From Macrobrachium rosenbergii (lineage: Eukaryota > Arthropoda > Malacostraca > Decapoda > Palaemonidae), in contig NC_089741.1 of NCBI RefSeq assembly GCF_040412425.1, positions 36,587,027 to 36,651,026 on the forward strand: 64,000 nucleotides of DNA. Direction: 5' to 3'. The translations under genes were made by a program, and so were the position numbers. The notes below the pieces were generated by a model. That model searched no databases. It saw nothing but the letters and a program-made list of their open reading frames with translations, and had not been told where the DNA came from. The number at the start of each line of letters is the position of its first letter. Position 1 is the stretch's first letter. Of this stretch, positions 40,730 through 51,527 are shown piece after piece.

Positions 40730-41590
40730 CACAGAAAAACATATCATTTCAAAATGTGAGGGCATCAATGTCAGTTTTACTTTCTGAAAATAAGGACTTT
40801 AATGGGTGTAATTGGAAAAAAATAAGATAGAAAAAATAAAAAAAACTGATGTTATGTAAAATATTCTCGTGCAAATCGACTTTTGTCGATACAAGATTTA
40901 CACGAAAAGAAAGGCTTTTATATATTGAATGTTTTCTATGAATTGTTCTTTCTCTGATGCCATTTACAATCTCTAGTATAACTAGTATTTTACTTGTTCA
41001 GGGTCATATACGCTGGGGAATAATTCTCACGTATGCGTATGAGAATAATTTCCTGATCCGGTCTGTTTTGGTCTCAATCTGTTACTCCATGTCCCCCGTT
41101 CCCGTGATTCCCTTCGGTTGCTAGGCTCTCCTTATTCTTTACCTAGACTTTCCTTAACCAACCGCCAAATCTATTCTTTGCTGTAAAGTCTTAATTAGGA
41201 TTTTATGATTTTTTTTTTTTTGTGATAATTCGTGGAATTCATGTCTTTCCTACTGATGGTTCCTCGTAGTTTTCTTTTCTCGTTTGTACTTCTTCGTGTT
41301 TTATTTTCCACGTGCCTTTAAAGCCGTTTCAAGTCTCTAGCGAGTTTTTTTTTCCGATTATTTGTGTTTCAACTGTCAGGTTTAATATGGGTAGACATGT
41401 AGTTATATTCGTATTTCTCGAGACCATCATAAGATTCCTAAGAAAAAATCTGGCATATTTCAACTAGCCTAATGAGTGAATTATCTATCCTTCCTGATAC
41501 AAGCACCCAAGTTTAAATTCCATTACCGAGACCAACAATGTGTAATTTATCATTAGTATTTAGATGAAATTGAAGACATTCGCTTGGACC
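40730..41590. other. No gene recognised
   Basis: AT-rich single-copy-looking sequence with poly-T runs. I see no exon, element or array that I can name. Confidence 0.5.
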
Positions 41591-41591
41591 C

Positions 41592-41880
41592 CGTAGGGGG
41601 AGGGCTAATGCCATCAGTGCAACTCATGCGGTGCACTGCAGGCATTACTCAAGGGCGTTTGCAGCGTCCCTTCGGTTCCTAGCTGCAACCCTTTTCATTC
41701 CTTTTACTATACCTCCATTCGCATTCTCTTTCTTTCATCTTACTTACCACCCTCTCCTAACAAATGTTTTCATAGTGCAACTGCTTTGAGGTTTTCCTCC
41801 TATTACACCTTTCAAACCTCCTTTATTATCAGTTTTCCTTTCAGAGCTGAGTGACCTCATAGTTGCCAGCGCTTGGCCCT
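41592..41880 (+). repeat. Dispersed element A
   Basis: CCCCGTAGGGGGAGGGCTAA, CGGTGCACTGCAGGCATTAC, GAGGTTTTCCTCCTATTAC and TTGCCAGCGCTTGGCCC. Confidence 0.9.
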
Positions 41881-41887
41881 TCGTCAA

Positions 41888-42141
41888 AATCTTATTTTCC
41901 AATTTTCGCAGTGATATTCTCCTGGAGATCTCACAAATACGAGGAAAAGGCGGAGTCGTCATGCCCAGGAAAATTATTATCGATTCCACGGGAGTGTGAT
42001 ACTGAGGAGCGAACATGCCGACGTGCATGTATGTCTTCACAGACGCCGTTCCAATACACAAGTAGGAGATGTTCGCCCATGTGATGAGTCTGGTCACCTT
42101 CTTTGGCGACATTCTCCTTTCTCTGAATTTGGGAAGAGGCA
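41888..42141 (-). other. Orphan coding-like segment of unknown origin
   Basis: A minus-strand frame from the ATG at 42139-42141 runs about 84 codons before entering element A. Its codon use looks protein-like, unlike its AT-rich surroundings. It has a basic head (KFRERRMSPKK), a moderately hydrophobic middle (VTRLITWANISYLCIGTASV) and a MFAPQYHTPVES...GMTTPPFPRICEISRR tail. I do not recognise the family. No good acceptor precedes it and no donor follows before element A, so it may be an exon fragment captured or truncated by the repeat. It could also be chance. Confidence 0.3.
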
Positions 42142-42199
42142 TGACCGGACGCTAATTATTATAGTTTCGGTTTTGCAGCCTTGAATGGTTTTCGCCGTA

Positions 42200-42518
42200 G
42201 GGGGCGGGGTGTAGGTTAGTGCAGTCAGTGTACCTGATGCGGTGCACCGTAGGCATTACTCAAGGTTCTTTGCAGCGTCCCTTCTTTAGGCCCCTAGCTG
42301 CAACCCCTTTCATCCCATTCAACGTATCTCTGGTGTTAATATTGTCTGTCTTCCATCTCACTCTCCACCTCCTCCTAACAATTGGTTCATAGTGCAACTG
42401 CGAGGCTTTCCTCCTGTTACACCTTTCAGTCGTTTCTGCTCTCAGCTTGCCTTTCAGCGCTGAACGATCTCATAGGTCCCAGCGCTTGGCCTTTGGCCTA
42501 AATTCTATACCCTGTTCT
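42200..42518 (+). repeat. Dispersed element A
   Basis: GCGGTGCACCGTAGGCATTA, CTAGCTGCAACCCCTTTCAT, GAGGCTTTCCTCCTGTTACA and TCCCAGCGCTTGGCCTTTGG. Only 0.3 kb separates it from the copy at 41.6-41.9 kb. Confidence 0.9.
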
Positions 42519-42789
42519 ATTCTTGAATGATTTCTGTTGCAGTGGACCCGAGTTTCACTACATTTTGGTTACGTGAAGTTTCATTTGCAGACTTCGTGTA
42601 TAATTTGCCTTCTGGATGCCTTATTTTTGTCTCCATTCCTCTTCTGAGCTTTGGGATTTCATGCCTTCTATATTTTCAGTACCTGTTGCCCTTCATCGTT
42701 TTAGCTTCGATAACAATGTTATTGAGACGCCATCGCAATCAGTCAATCGCCCATTATTCTTAAAAGTTGTGTTATCTCAGTTGAAGGAA

Positions 42790-42890
42790 CCATCGGTTTG
42801 ATAATTATTCAATTGATAATTCAGGTCTAACATGTTAAATTTTCCATCGGTTTGATAATTATTCTATTGAATAATTCAGCTGTTAATATG
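42790..42890. repeat. Two-unit ~57-bp tandem repeat
   Basis: CCATCGGTTTGATAATTATT occurs twice, each followed by a diverged ATTCAG[GC]T..AA[CT]ATGTTA block. Downstream of peptide gene copy 1. Confidence 0.8.
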
Positions 42891-42984
42891 TTACATTCAT
42901 TTGCTTTCAGTTTGAGTCATTAAATATGACCGATAATTATCTGTCGCCAATTACTTATTCCTGTTAATTTATCCTCGATATCAT

Positions 42985-43319
42985 TTATGAAAGGATGCCA
43001 TTCTTCTCAGAATCTCCAGCGTTAATATAAGCCATAAACAAACTAACAAAAAGGAAAGGAAGAGAAACGTCGCGATATACCTCGCAGATTAGTATTTTCA
43101 CGAGACATTTAATACAGTTAAACATTATACGACAGTCAAAACACAAAGCAGGACAGAAAAGTGCAAGCAATAATTTAAATCAAGCGGGAGACATTAAATA
43201 GAGAAGCCAGTCCTTGAGTCCTTGTATTTGAAGTAGCAGAGGAATACCAGTAGGGTTGAATTTCTCTCGTCTTGGAATAATTCGAAGGAATCTTAATTTT
43301 CTGGTACAGGGGCACAGTT
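42985..43319 (-). other. Probable 3' UTR of peptide gene copy 1
   Basis: Shares a block (TTATACGACAGTCAAAA, then GACAGAAAAGTGCAAGCAAT on the plus strand) with 61.10-61.16 kb, downstream of copy 3, and more weakly with 51.34-51.39 kb, downstream of copy 2. Conservation just beyond the stop codons fits a transcribed 3' end. No certain poly-A signal. Confidence 0.5.
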
Positions 43320-44261
43320 CTAGAGGTTCAGCGTAGGCCACCAATTATCTAGAGTAAAAGAGAGACAATTCATTACCTTTTGGGAAGGAACATAGTCAAT
43401 TAAAAAGGTTGTATTGTTTGTGAGTTGACAAAGTATTTAGCATAGGCATGCGTACAATATTCGAAACGGTTCGGGAATAAGAAGAAAGTTTTTTTTTAAC
43501 CTTCTTTAATTCCTTCAGCTTTCAGTACTTGTAATGAGGAAACAAAGAATAATGTCATGAATTCTTGTATTGAGGTAAATGAATTGTACATAGGTTTAAA
43601 AAAATGTTACAATGGAAAAACTTCTCATCCGCAAAGGAAATCTGTGTATAGTTTATGAATAATCTGATAAGTATGATCTAACCCAAGAAGGTTAGATCTA
43701 ACCAAAGTCCCTAATGGGGTTTGAGCAGCTATGTCACCGGTGACTTATCTATGTCTGTATTCTCATGGCGTAGATGAGATATATTACGGAACATCATGAA
43801 TAATCCCAATTACCTGTCATCCGAAAACATCCACGTGCATCGTTGACACCCTCCATTCTTCTTGTTACAGATTCTGGGCAAGTAGTAGTAGTAGTAGTAG
43901 TAGAAAGGATTTGCCTTTGAAACGGCTCCCTCGGAGGGGGCTTGGATGGATGATCTCTTTTAAAAGTGTCCCCCTCTGGTCTTTGGAACGGCTCCTCCGC
44001 TACGCAGGAACTGTGACGTGGGTTGTTACGCCAGACTTCGTCTGTTACCTTTAGGGAGAATAAAGTTTGGGTTTTAACTCCTTTATGCTTTTGGTGCTTT
44101 TACGTTCATTGCATTGATGATGTAGATTATTTCGTGGTGTTTTTTTTTATGAATATATAAGCGGTGTCTTTTACTTTTACTTGTGCATGCATATTTACTG
44201 TTTATTTTATGTGCAATATATATATAATATATATATATATATATGTGTGTGTGTATATAGT

Positions 44262-44326
<65 letters not shown>

Positions 44327-44365
44327 TATATATATGTATGTATGTATGTATGTGTATATATATAA

Positions 44366-44441
<76 letters not shown>

Positions 44442-44601
44442 TATATGCTTGCATAGTAAACAGTGTATATACATGCACATATAAAACTGAAATACACCAC
44501 TTACTGGTAGCCTATATGGTTCGTACACAGTTTGAAGCAAGTCATAACCACTAATACAATTAAACATGTCAGATAAAGGTGAACAAAAGAAGAAAATGAG
44601 A

Positions 44602-44660
<59 letters not shown>

Positions 44661-46098
44661 GGTGAGGAGACTCACGGTCGAGTGGGGAGTACCCATTCTT
44701 GCCGAATTTGTGGGTGCCATAGTTAGTGGACCCGAAGCGCCTTTCTCCTGGCCTCTTCCTGCGGGCTAGGTTGATAAACTGCGCGTCCACACACACCGTC
44801 CCCAACAGAACCACCACCAGCAGGAGCATAAATACCTGAAGGAGGAGGAGGTGGGTGGGGTGATGAAATTAAGATTTACAATGCAAATTACGACCGCCAG
44901 ATGATGTCGCGCAGTTGGAGCTTCAGAAGTTCAAGGGAAAATGCAATGCGCTACTACCCTAATACTATTCTTCTTGCATTTTAATAGTTTTTTTATATAT
45001 GTTTATCTACTTATTATTATTATTTTTTGAAAAGTGGGATCTCTTCTTTCTGTATTTCACTTTACATCCTCTTAATTCTTCCTAAGGAACACCATATTCT
45101 TTGGAAGCTTGAATTTCAAGTCAGTGGCCCTGTGGGTTTGTTCCATATGAATAAGTTTCATATACTGAATAATAATAATAATAATAATAATCGCATGTTA
45201 TTTTTTATTATTTATGATTACGTAAAAATTTCTGGTATTCCCAGTTCATCACTGAGTGACTTATATAAACTAATGAATAACAAAACGCAAGAACAGAGGA
45301 AAATATAGAGTGAGAATCTGGATATATGTTTCAAAGAATGAGTGAATGAGACGAAAAGAATGTAAGAAAGACCTCTGAGAGATCAGGTTATGTTATGCAA
45401 CTGGAGGTAACGTTATTACAACTCTGCGTAAAGTATGCAGGAAGGAAAACCGCAATCTTACGTTTTTTTTTTCATTATTACATTTTTTACGTAGAGGTGT
45501 AATAAGATTACCATGAGTTGCATAACATAACCTGATTTCTCAAAGGTTTTTTCTTACGTTCGTTCCATTCATTCATTCTTTACAACATATAGGCTATTCA
45601 ACTTCCTATGTTATTTCTTCGACGTATTCAACTTGTTCTTAGCTTTTAGTTTTCTGTAAAAGAAAACTGTTGTGCCGACTTCGCCTGTCCGTCCGCACTT
45701 TTTCTGTCCGCCCTCAGAACTTAAAAACTACTGCGGCTAGAGGGCTGCAAATTGGTATGTTGATCATCCACCCTGCACTCATCAAACATGCCAAATTGCA
45801 GCCCTCTAGCATCAGTAGTTTTTATTTTATTTTATGGAAGGTTAAAGTTAACCATAATCGTGCATCTGGCAACGATATAGGATGTGCTACCACCTGGCCG
45901 TGTTTGAAGTTTCATGGGCCGCGGCTCATACAGCATTATACCGAGACCACCGAAAGATAGATCATTTTTCGGTGGCCATGATTTTACGCTGTACAGAAAA
46001 CTCGATTGCGCCGAAGAAATTTCGGCGCATTTTTTACTTGTTTATTTATTAGTTTAATAAGAGTCTCTTGGACCAGTTCTTACCACACGGATGTTCAT
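43320..46098 (-). CDS. Small secreted basic peptide, tandem copy 1 (67 residues)
   Basis: Coding exons in transcript order: 46084-46098 (MNIRV, within exon 46084-46118), 44676-44835 and 43320-43348. Junctions are canonical, phase 0 then phase 1. Residues 1 to about 23 form a signal peptide ([19 protein letters not shown]). The mature part starts at a Gln and reads [17 protein letters not shown], then [18 protein letters not shown]: strongly basic and without cysteines. Unlike copies 2 and 3, a 1-nt difference at the start of the last exon avoids the early stop and adds an HNWWPTLNL tail. A leader exon (47487 to about 47531) lies upstream. I do not know this family. Exported antimicrobial or signalling peptide are the obvious options, and neither is shown. 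Confidence 0.75.
44225..44455. repeat. (AT)n arrays in intron 3 of peptide copy 1
   Basis: AT arrays at about 44268-44323 and 44370-44434 with a short TATG-rich interruption. Confidence 0.95.
44604..44660. repeat. (AAT)n next to exon 3 of peptide copy 1
   Basis: About nineteen AAT units ending about 15 bp from the splice donor at 44670-44675. Confidence 0.95.
45030..45192 (-). repeat. Dispersed element B with (AAT)n, intron 2 of peptide copy 1
   Basis: TTCTTTGGAAGCTTGAATTT, CAGTGGCCCTGTGGGTTTG and TACTGAATAAT leading to AAT units. Confidence 0.85.
45335..45580. repeat. Foldback: ~95-bp imperfect inverted repeat, intron 2 of peptide copy 1
   Basis: The arm at 45335-45433 (AGGTTATGTTATGCAACT) is the reverse complement, with some mismatches, of 45487-45580 (AGTTGCATAACATAACCT). 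The spacer is about 50 bp. Probably a MITE relic. Confidence 0.8.
45645..46040 (+). repeat. Multi-hairpin element C, full copy
   Basis: Starts TTTTAGTTTTCTGTAAAAGA, contains the long inverted-repeat core (GGCTAGAGGGCTGCAAATTG with its partner AATTGCAGCCCTCTAGC), the ACCACCGAAAGATAGA/TTTTTCGGTGG hairpin and ends GCGCCGAAGAAATTTCGGCGC. It ends about 40 bp from the exon 2 donor of peptide copy 1. Confidence 0.9.
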
Positions 46099-46530
46099 GA
46101 CGGTTTTTTAAGGACAGCCTGGAAAGGAATAAAAAGTAATTTATTAGTATTTTTTATTCATCTTTTGTCTGCTTCTATGTGAAGTGAGAGCATTTTTTAT
46201 CGTTAATAATAACAATAATGCATATACTGTTATACTGACCAATCAGTGAAGTATTTTATAGCAAATAACATCATTACTAAAGTTTTCACTTTTGTTTACA
46301 CAAGATAATGATCGGATATACCTCCATCCACCCTTCTGTTCACTGTATTTTCCTTTTTCTTTGTGCAAATACATAAAGTAAGAGACCTTTGTTTCTTCTA
46401 TCCGAATTTTTCTCTCCAAAGTATACTCAGGAGTCTCGAGAAATCTTTCCAATGGCCAGACTTTTCAGAACATACCCACATGACTGTCTGTTTCCAGTTC
46501 TCTCCAGGCATTGTGAACGTTAAAATTGCT

Positions 46531-46533
<3 letters not shown>

Positions 46534-46594
<61 letters not shown>
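46534..46594. repeat. (CT)n microsatellite
   Basis: Perfect CT array in intron 1 of peptide copy 1. Confidence 0.95.
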
Positions 46595-46597
<3 letters not shown>

Positions 46598-46756
46598 AGT
46601 ACCTACTTTGGCATTCAAGTCACCTAGCGCAACAACCCTCTCTCGTTCTCCAATCCCAGTCAGGCACAGATTCGATTCTCCCGAAAACCATACTTAATTT
46701 CAGCGACACAGCACTTGGATTGACAAATCTGTATTCTTCCAGTCTTTTTGACACAA

Positions 46757-46782
46757 TACGGGCTCCTACTCCTGCCCTTGGC

Positions 46783-46839
<57 letters not shown>

Positions 46840-47130
46840 TGCTCAGCAAGAAAAACCTTTTACCTCCAATCACTCTTTGTCCTTCTCAGTCATAACCTGT
46901 CTAAAATTTCACTTTGGTCTCACTACGTGCCATAACGTTCAGCTCTCTGTTCTTCCCTCTCATCAACCATCATTCATTCCTTTTTTTGTGTGTTACACCC
47001 ACGAGCATAAAAAAAGTTAGGAAACTTGATATTGTGTTTATTCTCTTACGCGGGAAAGGAATTTTTAACATGTAATCCTTCTAATTTCACAATTTTCACG
47101 CTATACAAAGCGGAGGGATGCTATAGTATA
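46757..47130 (+). repeat. Left arm of a ~350-bp inverted duplication, with (ATT)n
   Basis: GGGCTCCTACTCCTGCCCTT, (ATT)n, AATCACTCTTTGTCCTTCTC and TTTTTAACATGTAATCCTTC. The reverse complement lies at 50500-50845. Probably two copies of one unnamed element in opposite orientation. Confidence 0.85.
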
Positions 47131-47136
47131 TATATA

Positions 47137-47142
<6 letters not shown>

Positions 47143-47218
<76 letters not shown>

Positions 47219-47253
47219 GTTTCCTTTACTAGATGGAATTCTGTTTATATAGG

Positions 47254-47345
<92 letters not shown>

Positions 47346-47384
47346 AGAATTCCATCTAGTAAAGGAAACCCATAAAAACACCAA

Positions 47385-47445
<61 letters not shown>
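47143..47445. repeat. (AT)n arrays with a 35-bp perfect inverted repeat
   Basis: AT arrays at about 47143-47214, 47255-47340 and 47391-47444. The unique pieces at 47215-47249 and 47339-47373 are perfect reverse complements of each other (ATGGGTTTCCTTTACTAGAT and onward). Confidence 0.9.
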
Positions 47446-47448
<3 letters not shown>

Positions 47449-47486
47449 CGCATGCATTCTGTATTAATACTCTTCAAAGGACTTAC

Positions 47487-47564
47487 CTGGGTCGGAAGAA
47501 GGACTAGGGTAAGATTAGTGTGTTCGACTGTACCTGCTCCACCAGAGGCCTTTGCTTATATTGA
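47487..47564 (-). promoter_or_regulatory. Promoter and leader exon of peptide copy 1
   Basis: On the minus strand, AATATAAGCAAAGG (TATA box, 47554-47560 for TATAAGC) is followed about 25-30 bp later by GGTACAGTCGAAC, an initiator-like ACAGTC, then an exon ending CCGACCCAG at a GTAAGT donor (47481-47486). The same TATA core and GGTACAG lie at the corresponding place in copy 2, which supports a real core promoter and an untranslated first exon. Confidence 0.6.
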
Positions 47565-48199
47565 CGGGCATCTCCAAGGATGCCAGATAGGCAATTGCTT
47601 TCATTTTTTTTCTCTGTTTTTGTGCGTGTCCGGCCCCTTGTTTGAGCTCTGTAAAACCCGTTTGTGGTGTCTCTAGTTTGCCTTTTGAAAAGACAGGGAG
47701 AGATTGGGCATGACTGAACGCTGTGTGGGTTGTCAGCGTAATAGTTTCAAATATGTCAGCATAATTGTTTCAATCTCGCGTTTGAGAGAAGATTGACGCA
47801 TGCGCTGTCAAGAAATCCCCCGTCATGCCACTTTAAACGCCATCTGATTCATCCTTCGTTTGATATTTATCTCCTCTTTTAATTTATCTCCTTGCTTTTT
47901 CCCTTGTTATTCACGTCTCCTATCTGGCTAAATTCGCGTCCTTCCCGTTTGGCTATTACCAGTTATCTTTCTGTATTCGTATATCACTTAATTGTTATTC
48001 ATCTGTGGTTATCATTTGCATCTGACTACAGTGTTCGTCTCACGTCTGTGATATCTCTTTTATATATGAACATCGAATTCTTTAAAAGCTTGCTCAATAA
48101 CTTATCGTTCATTTTGGCTTGTCCAATGTCAGTGAGTGCACACGAATAATAGTATTGTTAAAAAATACTCGTAGTAGCAAGAATCTTGAAATGGAGAAC

Positions 48200-48352
48200 C
48201 AGACCCACTAATCTCTACAGAGAGCTTTCTGGAACGTGGAATCTTTTCTCGTGGAAAAGGGGAATCGAACAGATTCCCGAAAGCTCTCCGGAGGGATTTA
48301 TTTTTAGATATAAGCTATGTACCCATACATAACTGTGGATTTGTTTCTCCAG
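48200..48352. repeat. Dispersed element D, second copy
   Basis: AGAGAGCTTTCTGGAACGTG, GATTCCCGAAAGCTCTCC and ACTGTGGATTTGTTTCTCC, as at 18.4-18.55 kb. Confidence 0.65.
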
Positions 48353-48589
48353 TAGTAGCGATATTTTCCATATTTTCCCATGAACGCCTTTGTTACTCGT
48401 TGCGCTGAGATATTTTTATACCTTAGGCAGGCGTTGTTGGAAGGGTTTGGTTGTTGGTATTTTCGCAGAATGCCAATTAATTTCTGTGACGTCAGTATCA
48501 TTAGCCATGCGTGTTTATAATTCTCCGGGCATCTCGGCTGCCACGTCCGACCTTTTTCTCTCTCTATAAGGTCCAATAAAGTTTCTAGT

Positions 48590-48669
48590 CTCTCTCTGTC
48601 TGTCTCTCTCTCTCTCTCTCTCTCACACGCACACACACACAGTCTTGCAGTTCTTGAAGTGAACAACAC

Positions 48670-48737
<68 letters not shown>

Positions 48738-48761
48738 TCTTGTAGTTCTTGAAGTGAACAC

Positions 48762-48825
<64 letters not shown>

Positions 48826-48850
48826 TTCTTGTAGTTCTTGAAGTGAACAC

Positions 48851-48920
<70 letters not shown>

Positions 48921-48950
48921 TTCTTGTAGTTCTTGAAGTGAACACGTCTC

Positions 48951-48981
<31 letters not shown>

Positions 48982-49102
48982 TACATACTTTACTTCTTGA
49001 AGTGAACACATTTCCTCTCTCTCTCTTACAGACGTGTAGTTCTTGAAGTGAACACATTCTCTCTCTCTCTCTCTCACAGACTTGTAGTTCTTGAAGTGAA
49101 CA

Positions 49103-49166
<64 letters not shown>

Positions 49167-49242
49167 TTTACAGACTTTAGTTCTTGAAGTGAACATATCT
49201 CTCTCTCTCTCTCTCTCACTGACTTGTAGTTCTTGAAGTGAA

Positions 49243-49303
<61 letters not shown>

Positions 49304-49398
49304 ACTTGTAGTTCTTGAAGTGAACACATTTTCTCTCTCTCTCACTCTCTCTCTCTCACTCTCTCTCTCTTACAGACTTGTAGCTCTTGAAGTGAACA

Positions 49399-49474
<76 letters not shown>

Positions 49475-49551
49475 GACTTTAGTTCTTGACGTGAACACAT
49501 TCTCTCTCTCTCTCTCTCTCTCTCTTACAGACTTTAGTTCTTGAAGTGAAA

Positions 49552-49631
<80 letters not shown>

Positions 49632-49640
49632 TGTAGTTCT
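48590..49640. repeat. Composite array: (CT)n blocks with a conserved spacer, ~1 kb
   Basis: About a dozen CT runs of variable length, each followed by ACA[GT][AT]CTTGTAGTTCTTG and AAGTGAACAC. The spacer is conserved while CT length varies, as expected if the whole unit duplicated and the CT part then slipped. Lies upstream of peptide copy 1. Confidence 0.95.
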
Positions 49641-49954
49641 TGAACTTAGCACGAGTTTCTTTATCGATCGTCTCCGCCTTCTCCTCATTAATGAGTGCTT
49701 GTTTTTATAGCTATACATCGAATAGAGAGCTTTTAAAAGCATTGTTTGATATTTGCGCAAGACTCTGAATTGTCTGTTGAAAGCAGACTTGAGCACTTTC
49801 GTTTAACCTATTCTCTGAGAGGATAAGTTTGTTGGTTCTCTTACGTCTTTCATTTTTCATCTAGTTTTTTTTTTCTTTCTATTCGTGCATTTATTTCGTA
49901 TAGTGGTGATGAAAATATCTTCTTCTTCCAAGATTGTCATTTACTGGATATTTA

Positions 49955-50019
49955 TTTCTTCTTCTTCTTCTTCTTCTTCTTCTTCTTCTTCTTCTTCTTC
50001 TTCTTCTTCTTCTTCTTCT
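49955..50019. repeat. (CTT)n microsatellite
   Basis: About twenty CTT units; poly-Lys, poly-Arg and poly-Leu frames are artefacts. Confidence 0.95.
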
Positions 50020-50499
50020 GTGTAAAGTGCAGTACAGGGGAATAAGATGCCTGGTGTGGACGTACGAATTCTGGCCAACCATTGAAGGCGAATTTATTGT
50101 AAGCAGGCACTCGAAAGTTCGGCAGTAATCCCTCCACAATTGCGAGGCCTAATGTTCCCGACAGTCAGCTTCCAAATTTAGTTAGTTGTTGCTTCAGGAA
50201 TCGGCAGCCCTTTGATGGGGGTATCTGTCTTTTCAACAGACCGAGAGAAGTTCCTTTTGATCAGACAATACTTTGTGGCGTTAAGGTGCATTTACGCAGA
50301 AACCTATAAAATTTGTTGTGGTTGTTTGTGGGGATATTTTTTTTTCTTAATTAAATTACTTTTAAGACAATGTAAGATGCGGTGGTGTCTAAAAATCATG
50401 TAAACGGTCAGCAAATTATTCCTCTTACAGTATAAAATATTCTAGCATTTTGTTTTAGCTGCTTCAAGTATATGTATATTTTTACCTTATATATGCATA

Positions 50500-50845
50500 T
50501 ACATGCACAGCAGCATCCCTCCGCTTTGTGTAGTGTAAAAATTGTGAAATTAGAAGGATTACATGTTAAAAATTCCTTTCCCGCGTGAGAGAAGAAACAA
50601 AATATCAAGTTTTGTGACTTTTTTATGCGCGTGGATGTAGCACAAAAAAAAAAGGAATGAGTGATGGTTGATGAGTGGGAAGAGTAAAAAGCTGAACGTT
50701 ATGGCACTTAGTGAAGACCAAATTGAAATATTAGAAAAGTTATGACTGAGAAGGACAAAGTGTGATTGGAAATAAAAGGCTTTCTTGTTGAGCAAATAAT
50801 AATAATAATAATAACGCCAAGGGCAGGAGTAGCAGCCCTGATTAT
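50500..50845 (-). repeat. Right arm of the ~350-bp inverted duplication
   Basis: GAAGGATTACATGTTAAAAA, CTGAGAAGGACAAAGTGTGA, (AAT)4 and CGCCAAGGGCAGGAGTAGCA, the inverse of 46757-47130 with the microsatellite much shorter. Confidence 0.85.
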
Positions 50846-50994
50846 GCTGTATAAATCATTATCAGGTTTGAATAACCAGATATGAGAAAGTGGCAGACCT
50901 TTTCAACTTGCGTTCATTGGGCAGCTATAATTCCTCTGTTCAAAGCAGATATTATATTGAACCTGTCTCTTTCTCATTACTTCTGAGGAAGTGA

Positions 50995-51272
50995 CATTAG
51001 TATGAAGAAAGACCTCTGGATCTTTGAGAAAGTGGCTTTGGTATGAAGAAAGACCTCTGGACCTTTGAGAAAGTGGCATTAGTATGAAGAAAGACCTCTG
51101 GACATTTGAGAAAGTGTCATTAGTATGAAGAAAGACCTCTGGACCTTTGAGAAAGTGTCATTGGTATGAAGAAAGACCTCTGGACCTTTGAGAACGTGGC
51201 ATTGGTATGAATTATGACCTCTGGACCTTTGAGAAAGTGGCATTGGTATGAAGAAAGACCTCTGGACCTTTT
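50995..51272. repeat. ~42-bp minisatellite, about seven units
   Basis: Unit: GTATGAAGAAAGACCTCTGG, ACCTTTGAGAAAGTG and GCATTA/GTCATT. It lies just downstream of peptide copy 2. A single related unit (GTGTGAAGAAAGACGTC) is at 61.02 kb, downstream of copy 3. Confidence 0.9.
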
Positions 51273-51527
51273 CATTTTGTGTAAATATATTTGCACGAAA
51301 TAGTTAACATATAAAAAAGCTCTAGACAAACAACATTCAAAACTTAAAAAGAAACACGACACAGAGCAAACAGGCAATAACTTAGAAACAAAAGAGACGC
51401 GACGATGCGCAGATATCTCAGCACTTAATACTCGAAGACGCAGGGAATGGCCCGAGGGAGAAACTGAGAATTCCTTGTAGAGAAGTCTTTATCAATAGCC
51501 ACATTTTGCAGGCTCAGTGTGGGACAA

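Noticed and set aside
42527..42763. Hydrophobic 78-codon plus-strand frame
   Set aside because: T-rich sequence just after element A; no splice context and composition explains the hydrophobic residues.
48304..49544. Long Arg-Glu or Ser-Leu frames
   Set aside because: Products of (CT)n/(GA)n arrays; similar frames arise at every GA/CT tract in the window.
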